This document shows positions 18,833 to 27,650 of a DNA stretch of 64,000 nt, piece by piece. Below the pieces are notes generated by a model. That model was not told where the DNA came from. It ran no database searches and saw only the letters and a program-made list of their open reading frames with translations. Both the position numbers and the translations under genes were made by a program. Positions within the stretch are counted from its first letter, which is position 1. Every line of letters starts with the position of its first letter. The DNA is from Fidelibacterota bacterium (lineage in GTDB: Bacteria; Fidelibacterota; UBA8477; JABMPR01), in assembly GCA_016845065.1 (NCBI GenBank), contig JAERTG010000130.1, positions 37,013 to 101,012 of the forward strand. Reading direction: 5' to 3'.

Positions 18833-19318
18833 ATGACTTTCAACCTAGAAGCAAAAAAACATACATTGCGTCTGTTCCACCATAATGTCGCCATCATTTC
18901 CTCAGGAAAGGGTGAAAATGCAGTAGGAGCAACAGTTACCTGGTTTACCCAGAGCAGTTTTGAACCACCCCTGGTAACCATGGCAGTCAAAGCAGACAGT
19001 CGGTTATATGAAGCTATCAGTAGCAACAAAAATCTTGTCATTAGTCTGGTGACTAAGGATGATAAAGATCTGGCTGGTGCGTTTTTCAAACCAGGTGCAT
19101 GGGACAATGACACATTCGGAGGATTTCCGGCAAAACCCCACGAATTAGGTGGCGCCATATTAGAATCAAGTCCAGCCTGGGTTGCTTGTGAGGTTAAAAC
19201 TATTGTTGAAGAGGGAGATCATCATGTCATTGTCTCCCAGGTAGTGGACTCAGGTATTCATAGAGAAGAAGATCAAGCCATGTGTCTCTCAGAGACAGGC
19301 TGGCATTACGGAGGATAA
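18833..19318 (+). CDS. flavin reductase-like (DIM6/NTAB family) FMN-binding protein
   Basis: The 161-aa protein has the split-barrel flavin reductase fold. Its N-terminal VAIISSGKGENAVGATVTWFTQSSFEPPLVTMAV block is the FMN-binding segment of the family, and NKNLVISLVTKDD follows. The family includes NAD(P)H:flavin reductases and FMN-binding electron carriers. The gene stops six bases before the Fe-S membrane oxidoreductase starts, and its last codons contain that gene's ribosome site. The two are therefore tightly coupled, and the flavoprotein may pass electrons to or from it. AAAGGAA precedes the ATG. The physiological reductant is not shown by the sequence. Confidence 0.8.
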   Translation: MTFNLEAKKHTLRLFHHNVAIISSGKGENAVGATVTWFTQSSFEPPLVTMAVKADSRLYEAISSNKNLVISLVTKDDKDLAGAFFKPGAWDNDTFGGFPAKPHELGGAILESSPAWVACEVKTIVEEGDHHVIVSQVVDSGIHREEDQAMCLSETGWHYGG

Positions 19319-19323
19319 TTTTC

Positions 19324-21336
19324 ATGCTAACAGGTTGGGAAAAAGCGGTATTTATACTTGTCTTACTAGGATCACTTGGGGCTACCCGCACCACTTTCGG
19401 TAACATGTTCAAAATTATTGGGAGAGGGGCCAAACCTATCGATTGGCCTGCGATATTCAAACGCATTCCCGCAGGTATATTCGCCTTTCTTGGCAAACCA
19501 CTTTTTAAAACCCGACCCATCGCAACTATTGTCCATACCGGCGTCTCCTGGGGATTTATCCTCTACATGCTGGTAAATCTGATTGATATTATGTATGGGA
19601 TGATCAGCGGCTTTCATTTCCTCCCCGACTCCTTTGTTGGGAACATCTATCGTCTTTTTGTCGATATTTTCAGCGTAATCGTACTTCTGGGTATTGTTTA
19701 TTTTCTATTCAGACGTTTTATCCAGAATGACCCTGCTCTGCACATCAATCAAACAGTTATGCTCCATGAAAAAGCAAGAAAGGGAGTTTTCAATGACTCT
19801 GCGCTGGTAGCATTTTTCATCTTTTTCCATGTTGGCTTTCGGCTGGTCGGTGCATCATTTGAAATTGCCCAGGCTGGTGGTGATGTTTATCAACCAGCGG
19901 CGTCAGCCCTGGCATCCCTCTGGGCTGGATTCAATCCTGGGACCCTGGTATTCAGCGAACATGTAGCCTGGTGGTTAGCTATAGGCCTCATCCTTGCCTT
20001 CATTCCCTACTTCCCAACGACCAAGCATGCTCACCTCTTCATGGGCCCGCTTAACCATATGATCACGGACAATGAGCACACCTCAGCATCCTTTGAAACG
20101 ATAGATTTTGAGGACGAATCCCTTGAGCAATATGGAGCCGCCCTTCTCGAGCATTTGCCACAGAAAAATATCCTCGATGCTTACGCCTGCATCATGTGTA
20201 ATCGGTGTCAGGATGCTTGCCCGGCTTATATCACAGGGAAACCACTTTCCCCATCAGCCATTGAAGTTAATAAACGCTATTACATTAGGGATCATGTCAC
20301 CGACCTGGCTACGGGTGTGGAAACAAATGATCGTCTCGCTGACTGGATGCTTTCTGAGGACGCAATCTGGGCATGTACCAGCTGTGGTTATTGTGTAGAG
20401 GTTTGTCCAGTGGCCAATGAACCCATGGTCGACATTTTACGAGCTCGCCAGGACCTGGTGATGATGGAGAGTAAATTTCCCAAGGAGGCAGTCACAACAT
20501 TTAAAAACCTTGAAGTAAACGGCAATCCCTGGGGTCAGTCTGCCCAGGACCGTGAAAAATGGATGGATGATATCAAGGTTCCCAAAATGCGGGATAAGGG
20601 TAAGGCAGAATATCTCTACTGGGTTGGATGTGCAGGTGCCTACGATGCACGAGGTCAGGAAGTTTCCCAATCGATGGTAAAGTTGTTGAATCATGCCAAT
20701 GTAGATTATGCTGTGCTGGGAACAGAAGAAACCTGTACCGGTGATTCAGCACGACGCCTGGGAAATGAATATTTGTTTCAGATGATGGCCCAGGAAAATC
20801 TTGACACCTTCGAAAAATATGATGTTACTAAAATCATCACTCAATGCCCACATTGCTTAAATACCCTTAAAAATGATTACAAAGCTCTAGGTAAGCGTTA
20901 CGAAGTAATTCATCATGCAGAGTTTCTCGCCGAACTTGTGGACCAGGGAAAACTAAGTCCTTCGAAAGCCAGTAGTGCTAACATCGCCTTTCATGACTCC
21001 TGTTATCTTGGTAGGCATAATGATATCTATGATGCACCTCGGGATGTGATCAAGGCAATCCCTGGTGTGAAATTGGATGAGTTTCCACGGTCGAAGAATG
21101 AAGGACTATGTTGTGGTGCTGGTGGTGGCCGCATGTGGTTGGAAGAGACACTGGGAGACAAAACCATCAATGTTGAACGCATGGAGGATGTGAAAGCCAT
21201 CAATCCAGACGAAGTGGCTACAGCCTGTCCATTCTGTGCAACCATGATTAATGATGGTATCAAGGCCGAAGCCTTGGATACAAAAACTTCTAGTAAGGAT
21301 ATTGCACAATATCTACTTGAGTCTATCGCAGAATAG
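19324..21336 (+). CDS. membrane Fe-S oxidoreductase with two 4Fe-4S motifs and CCG domains (HdrD/NarI-like fusion)
   Basis: The start at 19324 is used because GGAGG lies 9 bases upstream; an in-frame start at 19282 would overlap the flavin reductase gene. The 670-aa protein begins with about 250 residues holding five or six membrane helices, related to the NarI/HdrE cytochrome b-type subunits. A ferredoxin domain follows with C289-x2-C-x2-C-x3-C and C351-x2-C-x2-C-x3-C. Two CCG (heterodisulfide-reductase) domains end the chain, with CTGDSARR, CPHCLN, HDSCYLGRHN and CCGAGGGRMW. Such fusions carry electrons between the quinone pool and cytoplasmic flavoproteins such as ETF. The direct donor here is probably the adjacent flavoprotein, by inference. 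Confidence 0.85.
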   Translation: MLTGWEKAVFILVLLGSLGATRTTFGNMFKIIGRGAKPIDWPAIFKRIPAGIFAFLGKPLFKTRPIATIVHTGVSWGFILYMLVNLIDIMYGMISGFHFLPDSFVGNIYRLFVDIFSVIVLLGIVYFLFRRFIQNDPALHINQTVMLHEKARKGVFNDSALVAFFIFFHVGFRLVGASFEIAQAGGDVYQPAASALASLWAGFNPGTLVFSEHVAWWLAIGLILAFIPYFPTTKHAHLFMGPLNHMITDNEHTSASFETIDFEDESLEQYGAALLEHLPQKNILDAYACIMCNRCQDACPAYITGKPLSPSAIEVNKRYYIRDHVTDLATGVETNDRLADWMLSEDAIWACTSCGYCVEVCPVANEPMVDILRARQDLVMMESKFPKEAVTTFKNLEVNGNPWGQSAQDREKWMDDIKVPKMRDKGKAEYLYWVGCAGAYDARGQEVSQSMVKLLNHANVDYAVLGTEETCTGDSARRLGNEYLFQMMAQENLDTFEKYDVTKIITQCPHCLNTLKNDYKALGKRYEVIHHAEFLAELVDQGKLSPSKASSANIAFHDSCYLGRHNDIYDAPRDVIKAIPGVKLDEFPRSKNEGLCCGAGGGRMWLEETLGDKTINVERMEDVKAINPDEVATACPFCATMINDGIKAEALDTKTSSKDIAQYLLESIAE

Positions 21337-21358
21337 CCACGACCATTATGAGCAGTTC

Positions 21359-21392
21359 AGGTGCTTTGATTTATATCGGAGCACCTTTTTTT
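21359..21392 (+). terminator. Rho-independent terminator after the Fe-S oxidoreductase
   Basis: AGGTGCT at 21359-21365 pairs perfectly with AGCACCT at 21380-21386, and seven T residues follow. It ends the flavin-reductase/Fe-S operon. It also argues that the radical SAM gene does not start at the ATG at 21348, since the hairpin would then lie inside its first codons. Confidence 0.75.
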
Positions 21393-21440
21393 ATCCAGAA
21401 AAAGCATTTCCATTCAATCCTAACCGGTTTAGACTCATTC

Positions 21441-22493
21441 ATGATTCATCATGCAAATAATCCCCGTTGGATGGACTGGACATGGCAACATGCCCACAGT
21501 TGCAAAGATGTGGCAACTCTCAGAGAATGGTTAGCAAGTACGGGGACCGAATTTCATATTCCTGGCCACCAGTTTAATGAAATCACGTCTAGTTACCGAA
21601 TGGGAATTACACCCTACTATTTTGGTTTGATTAAGCAGTATGATAATACTGATCCAATTTATCGGCAAATAGTTCCCTCGCCTGATGAACTAAAAATTTT
21701 ACCTGAGGAGCTCGAAGATCCTATCGGGGATGAGAATCCCGCTCGCGGATCGCGGCCGTTGAAAGCCCTCATCCATCGTTATACCAATCGAGTTTTACTT
21801 ATACCAACGGCCCAGTGCGCTGTGTACTGCAGATTCTGTTTTAGAAAGCGACTGGTTGGAGATACGGCGCACAACGCCCGTGAGGAGGATCTCCAAAAAG
21901 CCTATGAATACATCCTATCCCATCCAGAAATTGAGGAAGTCATCCTCACGGGCGGCGATCCGCTCACTCTGGGAGATCAAGCACTACGAAACATCCTGAA
22001 AGCCCTTGATAATATTCCACATTTACGCATAATCAGAATACATACGAGACTCCCTGTGGTCAATCCGTTCAGGCTCACACCTGGATTGGGGAATATCATC
22101 ACCTCTATACAGAAACCGGTTTGGATTTCAGCCCATTTTAATCATGTGGCGGAAATTACTGAGACCGCTCACCAACACATCTTGGGCTGGGTTTCCATGG
22201 GTATTCCGTTTTTAAATCAAAGCGTCCTTCTGAAGGGTGTAAATGATTCTGTTGAAGCGCTGAAGGAGTTGTTCATTTCTCTGATAGAGATGAAAGTAAA
22301 ACCGTATTACCTACACCAGGCTGACATGGTTCAGGGTACCAGCCACCTACGCGTGCCACAGCAGCATGGACTGGAGCTACTCCGAAAACTTCAGGGTGAA
22401 CTTCCAGGATATGCCCTTCCCCACTATGTTTTGGACAATTCTGATGGCTCTGGAAAAATCCCGCTTCAGAACCAGTGGGTCACTACCATATAA
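21441..22493 (+). CDS. KamA-family radical SAM protein (lysine 2,3-aminomutase-like)
   Basis: The protein is 350 aa from the ATG at 21441. An in-frame ATG at 21348 is rejected because a terminator hairpin covers the intervening bases. The radical SAM cluster motif C126-x3-C-x2-C (CAVYCRFCFRKR) is followed by an ILTGGDPL block and the YYLHQADMVQGTSHLRVP substrate/PLP region. A C-terminal GSGKIPL carries the Lys expected to hold PLP. Members convert L-alpha-lysine to beta-lysine (free, or for EF-P modification) or act on glutamate. At 350 aa it is nearer EpmB in length than the 416-aa or longer free-lysine enzymes, but no epmA or efp gene is adjacent. The substrate is therefore undecided. Confidence 0.8.
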   Translation: MIHHANNPRWMDWTWQHAHSCKDVATLREWLASTGTEFHIPGHQFNEITSSYRMGITPYYFGLIKQYDNTDPIYRQIVPSPDELKILPEELEDPIGDENPARGSRPLKALIHRYTNRVLLIPTAQCAVYCRFCFRKRLVGDTAHNAREEDLQKAYEYILSHPEIEEVILTGGDPLTLGDQALRNILKALDNIPHLRIIRIHTRLPVVNPFRLTPGLGNIITSIQKPVWISAHFNHVAEITETAHQHILGWVSMGIPFLNQSVLLKGVNDSVEALKELFISLIEMKVKPYYLHQADMVQGTSHLRVPQQHGLELLRKLQGELPGYALPHYVLDNSDGSGKIPLQNQWVTTI

Positions 22494-22531
22494 AAGTTAC
22501 AAATAACAACTATTACAATATTGATATCGTA

Positions 22532-22560
22532 AAGCCCACAACGGAGAATGGGCTTGATTC
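22532..22560 (+). terminator. weak hairpin terminator after the KamA gene
   Basis: AAGCCCA at 22532-22538 pairs with TGGGCTT at 22549-22555, followed by a poor T tract (TTGATTC). It lies between the radical SAM gene and the lipoprotein gene. Confidence 0.4.
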
Positions 22561-22607
22561 CCAGTGAATAATATTAAATTATCAGACATTAACAATAGGA
22601 GGAAAAT

Positions 22608-23600
22608 ATGATAAAACGTTACCTGTCTATACTTTTAGCCCTCAGTCTGGCACTTTTCATGTGGTCATGCAGCGATCCTGAGGACGATGACATCGATGCA
22701 CCAACAACACCAGCAAATTTCACTTCCTCTGACGCGCTATCTGGCGATGGCGGAGTTTACCTGATGTGGGATGAAAATACTGAAGATGATCTTGCAGGAT
22801 ACACCCTATATCGAAGCTACGGCAGTATCGATTTCACATCAATAGCTACCCTCCAGACAAATTATTATATGGACGCAGGTCTCGACTATGACACGGAGTA
22901 TTCATATAAACTTACAGCATTTGATTCTGAAGGAAATGAAAGTGGCTTTACGAATGTCGTTTCCGTTACCCCCATCAATTTGAATCCGCCACAAACCCCG
23001 ACTAATCTCCAAATTATGGCTCATAATAAACCAACTGAATTTCAAGTGAATGTGGAGTTAACGTGGAATCATAACACCGAATCTGATTTTTCACATTATA
23101 AACTTTTTAGATCAGATGTAAGTGGTCTCTTCGCCACCAATTCAGAATCCTTTCTTGACTCTACAACTGAGAATTTTTACATCGATGAAGCGGTCACACC
23201 TGGTACCATGTACCATTACAAGCTAATTGCTTACGATTTTGGAGGTGTTCTGGAAGCACCTGCTGCGGGGCCAGTTTCTGATACACCACTTGAGGTACCA
23301 ACACTGGTCTCTCCCATTGATGGCAATACAATCAATACCCTGACCCCTACTTTCCATTGGGTAAATGTTGATGACGCCGTGAAGTACAAGATCATTGTCA
23401 GGACCTCTTCTCAAACAGGTGATATCTGGGAATCAACAGTTGATGCAACATCAGAATCTGAAATGACAGTTACCTATCCATCCAATGCTACTACTCCACT
23501 TAGTGGCAACACCTTGTATTATTGGTTCATTTCGGGTTACTCAAAGGATACGGAAGACATCAACGTCTTTACTCCGGTTACAGGATTCCGTACTCCATAG
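22608..23600 (+). CDS. lipoprotein with fibronectin type III domains
   Basis: The 330-aa protein starts after an excellent TAGGAGGA site. It has a lipoprotein signal (LALSLALFMWSC) with the lipidated Cys at about residue 21 and an acidic linker DPEDDDID. Two FN3 domains follow (about 30-125 and 128-225, each with a W-D/N-x-N-T-E-D/S-D strand and a Y-x-L-Y/F-R-S strand). The final about 100 residues are another beta-sandwich with TLTPTFHWVNVDDAVKYKI, like Ig-type domains of FCB surface proteins. No enzymatic motif is seen. It is probably an envelope-bound adhesion or scaffold protein. It stands alone between terminators. Confidence 0.75.
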   Translation: MIKRYLSILLALSLALFMWSCSDPEDDDIDAPTTPANFTSSDALSGDGGVYLMWDENTEDDLAGYTLYRSYGSIDFTSIATLQTNYYMDAGLDYDTEYSYKLTAFDSEGNESGFTNVVSVTPINLNPPQTPTNLQIMAHNKPTEFQVNVELTWNHNTESDFSHYKLFRSDVSGLFATNSESFLDSTTENFYIDEAVTPGTMYHYKLIAYDFGGVLEAPAAGPVSDTPLEVPTLVSPIDGNTINTLTPTFHWVNVDDAVKYKIIVRTSSQTGDIWESTVDATSESEMTVTYPSNATTPLSGNTLYYWFISGYSKDTEDINVFTPVTGFRTP

Positions 23601-23624
23601 ATTTTTCTAATAATAGAATTGTGA

Positions 23625-23656
23625 ATAAAAAAAGCCCCACGTCTGGGGCTTTTTTG
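23625..23656. terminator. bidirectional Rho-independent terminator
   Basis: AAAGCCCCA at 23631-23639 pairs with TGGGGCTTT at 23644-23652 around a four-base loop. A-rich sequence on the left and a T tract on the right let it serve both the lipoprotein gene (+) and argF (-), which converge here. Confidence 0.85.
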
Positions 23657-23676
23657 TTGTCAATACTCCATAAGGC

Positions 23677-24612
23677 TTAGATACTAATCTCAGCACCTGC
23701 AGATTTGGCCAGCATTACCATCACTGCTTTCTGGGCATGCATACGATTTTCTGCTTCATCAAAGATAACTGAGTTCGGCCCATCCAGAACCGCTTCAGTG
23801 ATCTCCTCACCATAGTGAGCTGGAAGACAATGCATTACGAGAGCATCGGAATTGGCATGACTCAGGAGCTCATCATTTATCTGAAAACCATCAAAATCAT
23901 CCAGACGTTTTTGGCGTTCTGCTTCCTGGCCCATAGAAGTCCACACATCCGTATATAAAACATCTGTATCCTTTGCCGCCTCGATAGGATCTCTCACCAC
24001 TTCAATTTTGCTAAGACCAGCAGCCTGTGCTTTGGCCAAAGTCTCGGGATCGGGATCATATCCCTCTGGAGCTGCCAGAACAAAATGATAAGGAATCACG
24101 CTGGCGAAATTGAGGAATGAATTGCAGACATTATTCCCATCACCAATAAATACGACCTTCTGTCCTTCGACCTTACCGTGATGCTCATAAATAGTCAGCA
24201 TGTCTGCCATAATCTGACAGGGATGATTATAATCGGTTAGTCCGTTGATTACCGGTACAGTGGCATATTTCGCCATCTCGATCATATGTTCATGTTTGAA
24301 GAGACGCGCCATAATCCAGTTGTTATAACGAGAAATGACCCGGGAGATATCTTTAACAGATTCACGTTTCCCAATGCTGATATCATTTGGTCCCAGATAA
24401 AGCGCATGACCACCAAATTGAACCATACCAGTTTCAAAACTCACACGGGTTCGTAATGATGGCTTAGCAAATACCATGGACATGGTCTCATTGGCGAAAA
24501 AATGATGTTCTTTTCCTGCCTTTACATCTGCTTTTAACTGTTTTGCAATACGGAAGGTTTCATAGATCTCTTCCTGACTGAAATCTGTTACGGCTAAAAA
24601 ATCTCTCTTCAT
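23677..24612 (-). CDS. argF: ornithine carbamoyltransferase
   Basis: The 311-aa protein has every hallmark of an OTCase, which makes citrulline from ornithine and carbamoyl phosphate in arginine synthesis. The carbamoyl-phosphate loop is S52-L-R-T-R (usual form S-x-R-T-R), HPCQ lies at 130-133, the ornithine SMG loop at 226-228 and HCLP at 261-264. The intact DVWTSMG and HCLPAH motifs favour true ornithine transcarbamylase over the N-acetyl- or N-succinyl-ornithine enzymes seen in some Bacteroidetes, though only assay would settle this. AAGGAGG precedes the ATG. No other arginine genes are near, and a terminator separates it from hslU upstream. Confidence 0.92.
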   Translation of the reverse strand: MKRDFLAVTDFSQEEIYETFRIAKQLKADVKAGKEHHFFANETMSMVFAKPSLRTRVSFETGMVQFGGHALYLGPNDISIGKRESVKDISRVISRYNNWIMARLFKHEHMIEMAKYATVPVINGLTDYNHPCQIMADMLTIYEHHGKVEGQKVVFIGDGNNVCNSFLNFASVIPYHFVLAAPEGYDPDPETLAKAQAAGLSKIEVVRDPIEAAKDTDVLYTDVWTSMGQEAERQKRLDDFDGFQINDELLSHANSDALVMHCLPAHYGEEITEAVLDGPNSVIFDEAENRMHAQKAVMVMLAKSAGAEISI

Positions 24613-24635
24613 TAGGCCTCCTTAACCTCAGTTGA

Positions 24636-24663
24636 TAAAAAAACTCCGCCTATAGACGGAGTC
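24636..24663 (-). terminator. Rho-independent terminator of the hslVU operon
   Basis: Read on the minus strand, ACTCCG pairs with CGGAGT (24657-24662 with 24643-24648) and seven T residues follow. It lies between the hslU stop and the argF start. Confidence 0.85.
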
Positions 24664-24711
24664 ATTAATGGGTGTATGTTTATTTGATATTGTGTCTTCA
24701 ATTAACTTTCT

Positions 24712-26058
24712 CTAGAGTATGTATTTACTCAAGTCCTGATCTGCCATAGTATCTTTGAATGTTTTTGTGACCATGGTTTTGGTTACTTTCAAGGTCTTTG
24801 TCTTACCATCTGGCAAGTCAAACAAAGTCGTTTCAAGCAGCTTACTCATGATAGTATGCAAACGTCGCGCACCAATATTCTCGACGCTCTCGTTGACTTC
24901 AAAAGCTACGCGGGCTATTTCAGCGATGGCATCTTTGTTAAAAGTAATTTTAACATCTTCTGCACCCACCAGCGCAGTATACTGTTTTAACAAAGCGGAT
25001 TTTGGCTGCGTCAAAATTTGAATAAAATCGTCTTCAGTCAAATTTTCTAGCTCTACACGAATGGGAAATCGCCCCTGCAACTCTGGGATGAGATCAGAGG
25101 GTTTCGACATATGAAATGCCCCAGCCGCAATGAAGAGGATATGATCAGTGGCCAGTGTACCATATTTAGTTTTAACAGTGCTGCCTTCAATAATAGGCAG
25201 GATATCTCGCTGAACACCCTCTCGAGACACATCTGGTCCACCACCACCGCGCTCAACGGCAATTTTATCTATCTCATCGACAAACACGATACCATCCTGT
25301 TCAGCTCGACGAATGGCCTCACTCTGCACCTTTTCTTCATCAATGAGTTTATCAGATTCTTCAGCAGTAATTAGTATCCTGGCCTCGGTTACACTCAAGC
25401 GACGCATCTTCTTCTTTTTAGGCATGGCATTGCCCAGCATATCCTGAATATTCATTCCCAGATCATCCATCCCCATAGGACTGAATATTTGCATCATGGC
25501 ATTGCTGCCACCGTCTTCTTGAACCTTGAACTCTACCTGGCGCTCTTCAAAATCTCCAGCCATGAGTTTGGCGTACATTTTCTCACGAGTAGTTAGATAT
25601 CTAGTATAATCATCAGATTCTTTATCTGGATTGGCCGGTGGAGGTAATAGCAAGTCCATGATCCGCTCATTTGTCATCTCAAGGGCTTTTTCGCGAACCG
25701 TAATCTCATGTTCTGCCTTTACGATACTATAGCTATTGTCAACCAGGTCACGAATCATTGAGTCTACATCTCTACCCACATATCCGACTTCAGTAAATTT
25801 GGAAGCCTCTACCTTTACGAAGGGAGCCTGAACCAGATTGGACAATCGACGGGCAATTTCAGTTTTTCCAACGCCTGTGGAACCAATCATAATGATGTTA
25901 TTCGGAAGGATTTCATCGCGGATATCTGAAGTTACCTGTTGACGTCTCCAACGATTTCTCAGCGCAATGGCCACGGATTTTTTAGCACTATCCTGACCAA
26001 TAATATATTTATCCAATTCCTGGACGATTTGTTTGGGTGTAAGTGAAAATTTACTCAT
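24712..26058 (-). CDS. hslU: ATP-dependent protease ATPase subunit HslU
   Basis: The 448-aa AAA+ ATPase unfolds substrates and feeds them to the HslV protease chamber. Walker A is G59-S-T-G-V-G-K-T66 and Walker B is IVFVDEID near residue 256. An intermediate (I) domain lies between, and VENIGARRLHT marks the sensor-2 region. The N-terminal LTPKQIVQELDKYIIGQDSAKK block is typical. The C-terminus ends DLSKYIL, as required for docking into HslV. It lies 15 bases after hslV in the usual hslV-hslU order. Confidence 0.96.
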   Translation of the reverse strand: MSKFSLTPKQIVQELDKYIIGQDSAKKSVAIALRNRWRRQQVTSDIRDEILPNNIIMIGSTGVGKTEIARRLSNLVQAPFVKVEASKFTEVGYVGRDVDSMIRDLVDNSYSIVKAEHEITVREKALEMTNERIMDLLLPPPANPDKESDDYTRYLTTREKMYAKLMAGDFEERQVEFKVQEDGGSNAMMQIFSPMGMDDLGMNIQDMLGNAMPKKKKMRRLSVTEARILITAEESDKLIDEEKVQSEAIRRAEQDGIVFVDEIDKIAVERGGGGPDVSREGVQRDILPIIEGSTVKTKYGTLATDHILFIAAGAFHMSKPSDLIPELQGRFPIRVELENLTEDDFIQILTQPKSALLKQYTALVGAEDVKITFNKDAIAEIARVAFEVNESVENIGARRLHTIMSKLLETTLFDLPDGKTKTLKVTKTMVTKTFKDTMADQDLSKYIL

Positions 26059-26073
26059 GTAAAGGTCGTTCTC

Positions 26074-26619
26074 TTATTTCAATTCTAATACATTTATATT
26101 GTTGTTGGTATAGATGCAAATATCAGCAGTTATTTCCAGAGACATACGTACAATCTCCTTCGGTGATTTCTTTCCAGATGCAATAAAAGCACGTGCAGCA
26201 GCCGTGGCATAGGGGCTGCCAGATCCAATAGACATAACACCATCATCAGACTCGACTACATCGCCATTACCGGAGATAATCAACCCGTGACTTATATCCA
26301 TTACAACCAACATGGCCTCAAGGTTTCGAAGCATTTTATCCATGCGCCAATCTTTCGCCAACTCAACAGCAGCTCGGACGAGATCACCACTGAATTCATC
26401 GAGCTTGGCTTCAAATTTCTCAAACAATGCGAAAGCATCAGCAGCCGATCCAGCAAATCCTGCCAGGACATCACCATCATAAATGGAGCGAATTTTTACT
26501 GCTCCATGTTTCATCACAGTATCTCCAAAGGTGACCTGGCCATCACCACCCAGAGCAACTTTACCGTTGTGTCTGACGCCTAAAATTGTAGTGGAATGAA
26601 GATCAGGAAACGTGTTCAT
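26074..26619 (-). CDS. hslV: ATP-dependent protease peptidase subunit HslV
   Basis: This 181-aa proteasome-like peptidase has a nine-residue propeptide (MNTFPDLHS), so the catalytic nucleophile becomes T10. Asp26 and Lys42 then fall at positions 17 and 33 of the mature chain, exactly the catalytic set of HslV. The [14 protein letters not shown] block near residue 130 is also conserved. It forms a dodecamer capped by HslU. It is the first gene of the hslVU pair; no promoter was singled out in the 180-base gap upstream. Confidence 0.96.
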   Translation of the reverse strand: MNTFPDLHSTTILGVRHNGKVALGGDGQVTFGDTVMKHGAVKIRSIYDGDVLAGFAGSAADAFALFEKFEAKLDEFSGDLVRAAVELAKDWRMDKMLRNLEAMLVVMDISHGLIISGNGDVVESDDGVMSIGSGSPYATAAARAFIASGKKSPKEIVRMSLEITADICIYTNNNINVLELK

Positions 26620-26721
26620 ATCGGTGCCTCTTATTGCAGTTCATTGCTTTAATATTTTAAAGCCGCTGAATATATATTAGCTCGTTGGTGCCGCAATCCT
26701 TTTTGGGTGGAGTATTGGTGA

Positions 26722-26760
26722 ATAAACAAAGGGGTGGTTGCCTTCCCGACAGCCACCCCA
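26722..26760 (-). terminator. Rho-independent terminator of the hflKC operon
   Basis: On the minus strand GGGGTGG (26759-26753) pairs with CCACCCC (26737-26731), extended by a TG/CA pair, and TTTGTTTATT follows. It lies just downstream of hflC. Confidence 0.85.
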
Positions 26761-26798
26761 GAGTTATATGCACTCATTATTTTCAGGATATTAGATTT

Positions 26799-27650
26799 TT
26801 AATCCATGTCCTTTAAATAATTGAGAAAATCGGATTCTGGTGTCAATACAAGCTTGGTTTTATCATCAAATACCTTCTTGTATGCATCCATGGTTCGAAT
26901 GAACTCATAAAAATCCGGATCCTGCTTATAGGCATCAGCATAAATCTTAATCGCTTGAGCCTCACCGTTTCCACGAACTTCCTGGGCTAATTTGTAAGCA
27001 TCTGCCAAGATGATCTCGCGATCCTTATCGGTCTCGGCTCGGATTTTCACGGCTTCTTCGTCTCCTTCAGATCTGAATTGCTTTGCCATTCTTTCACGTT
27101 CAGCTTTCATGCGATCAAAAACAGCCTGTTCGTTCTCACGCGGCAAATCAGCACGTTTGATACGTACATCAACAATCTCAATTCCATAATCAGCAGCAGT
27201 GAAATTGGCGTTTTGCGTTACCTTATGCATGAGGGAATCACGCATGGTTGATACAATTTCATGCATGAGATGAGTACCCAGCTGAACTCGCAGGCTTGAA
27301 TAAATAATATCATCCAGGCGAGATTGCGCCAGGGCTTGAGTACGCATAGTCTGCATGAATTTGAGAGGATCGGAAATTCTCCACTGGGCATAATTGTCCA
27401 GAATCAGGTTTTTCTTATCCTCGGTTAAAATGGTATTCGGTGCACTATCATACTCCAGCAATCTTCTTTCAAAGACAGTGGCTGATTGGATGAAGGGGAT
27501 CTTGAAATTCAGACCTGGTTTCACAATATTGCGAACCGGTTTTCCCAACTGAACGATAACAATCTGCTCAGTTTCATCGACGATCATAACGCCGCCCCAA
27601 AGCACGAGAAGGGCCAATCCGAGAACGATAATTAATCCAAGGTTTCTCAT
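26799..27650 (-). CDS. hflC: protease modulator HflC (SPFH/band 7 protein)
   Basis: The 283-aa protein has one N-terminal membrane helix (LGLIIVLGLALLVLWGGVMI) and then an SPFH domain beginning DETEQIVIVQLGKPV. A long charged helix follows (about 190-245; RENEQAVFDRMKAERERMAKQ), typical of HflC. With HflK it forms the large periplasmic cage around FtsH that limits proteolysis of membrane proteins. Its ATG overlaps the hflK stop by four bases (ATGA), giving strict coupling. No ftsH is in the window. Confidence 0.92.
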   Translation of the reverse strand: MRNLGLIIVLGLALLVLWGGVMIVDETEQIVIVQLGKPVRNIVKPGLNFKIPFIQSATVFERRLLEYDSAPNTILTEDKKNLILDNYAQWRISDPLKFMQTMRTQALAQSRLDDIIYSSLRVQLGTHLMHEIVSTMRDSLMHKVTQNANFTAADYGIEIVDVRIKRADLPRENEQAVFDRMKAERERMAKQFRSEGDEEAVKIRAETDKDREIILADAYKLAQEVRGNGEAQAIKIYADAYKQDPDFYEFIRTMDAYKKVFDDKTKLVLTPESDFLNYLKDMD

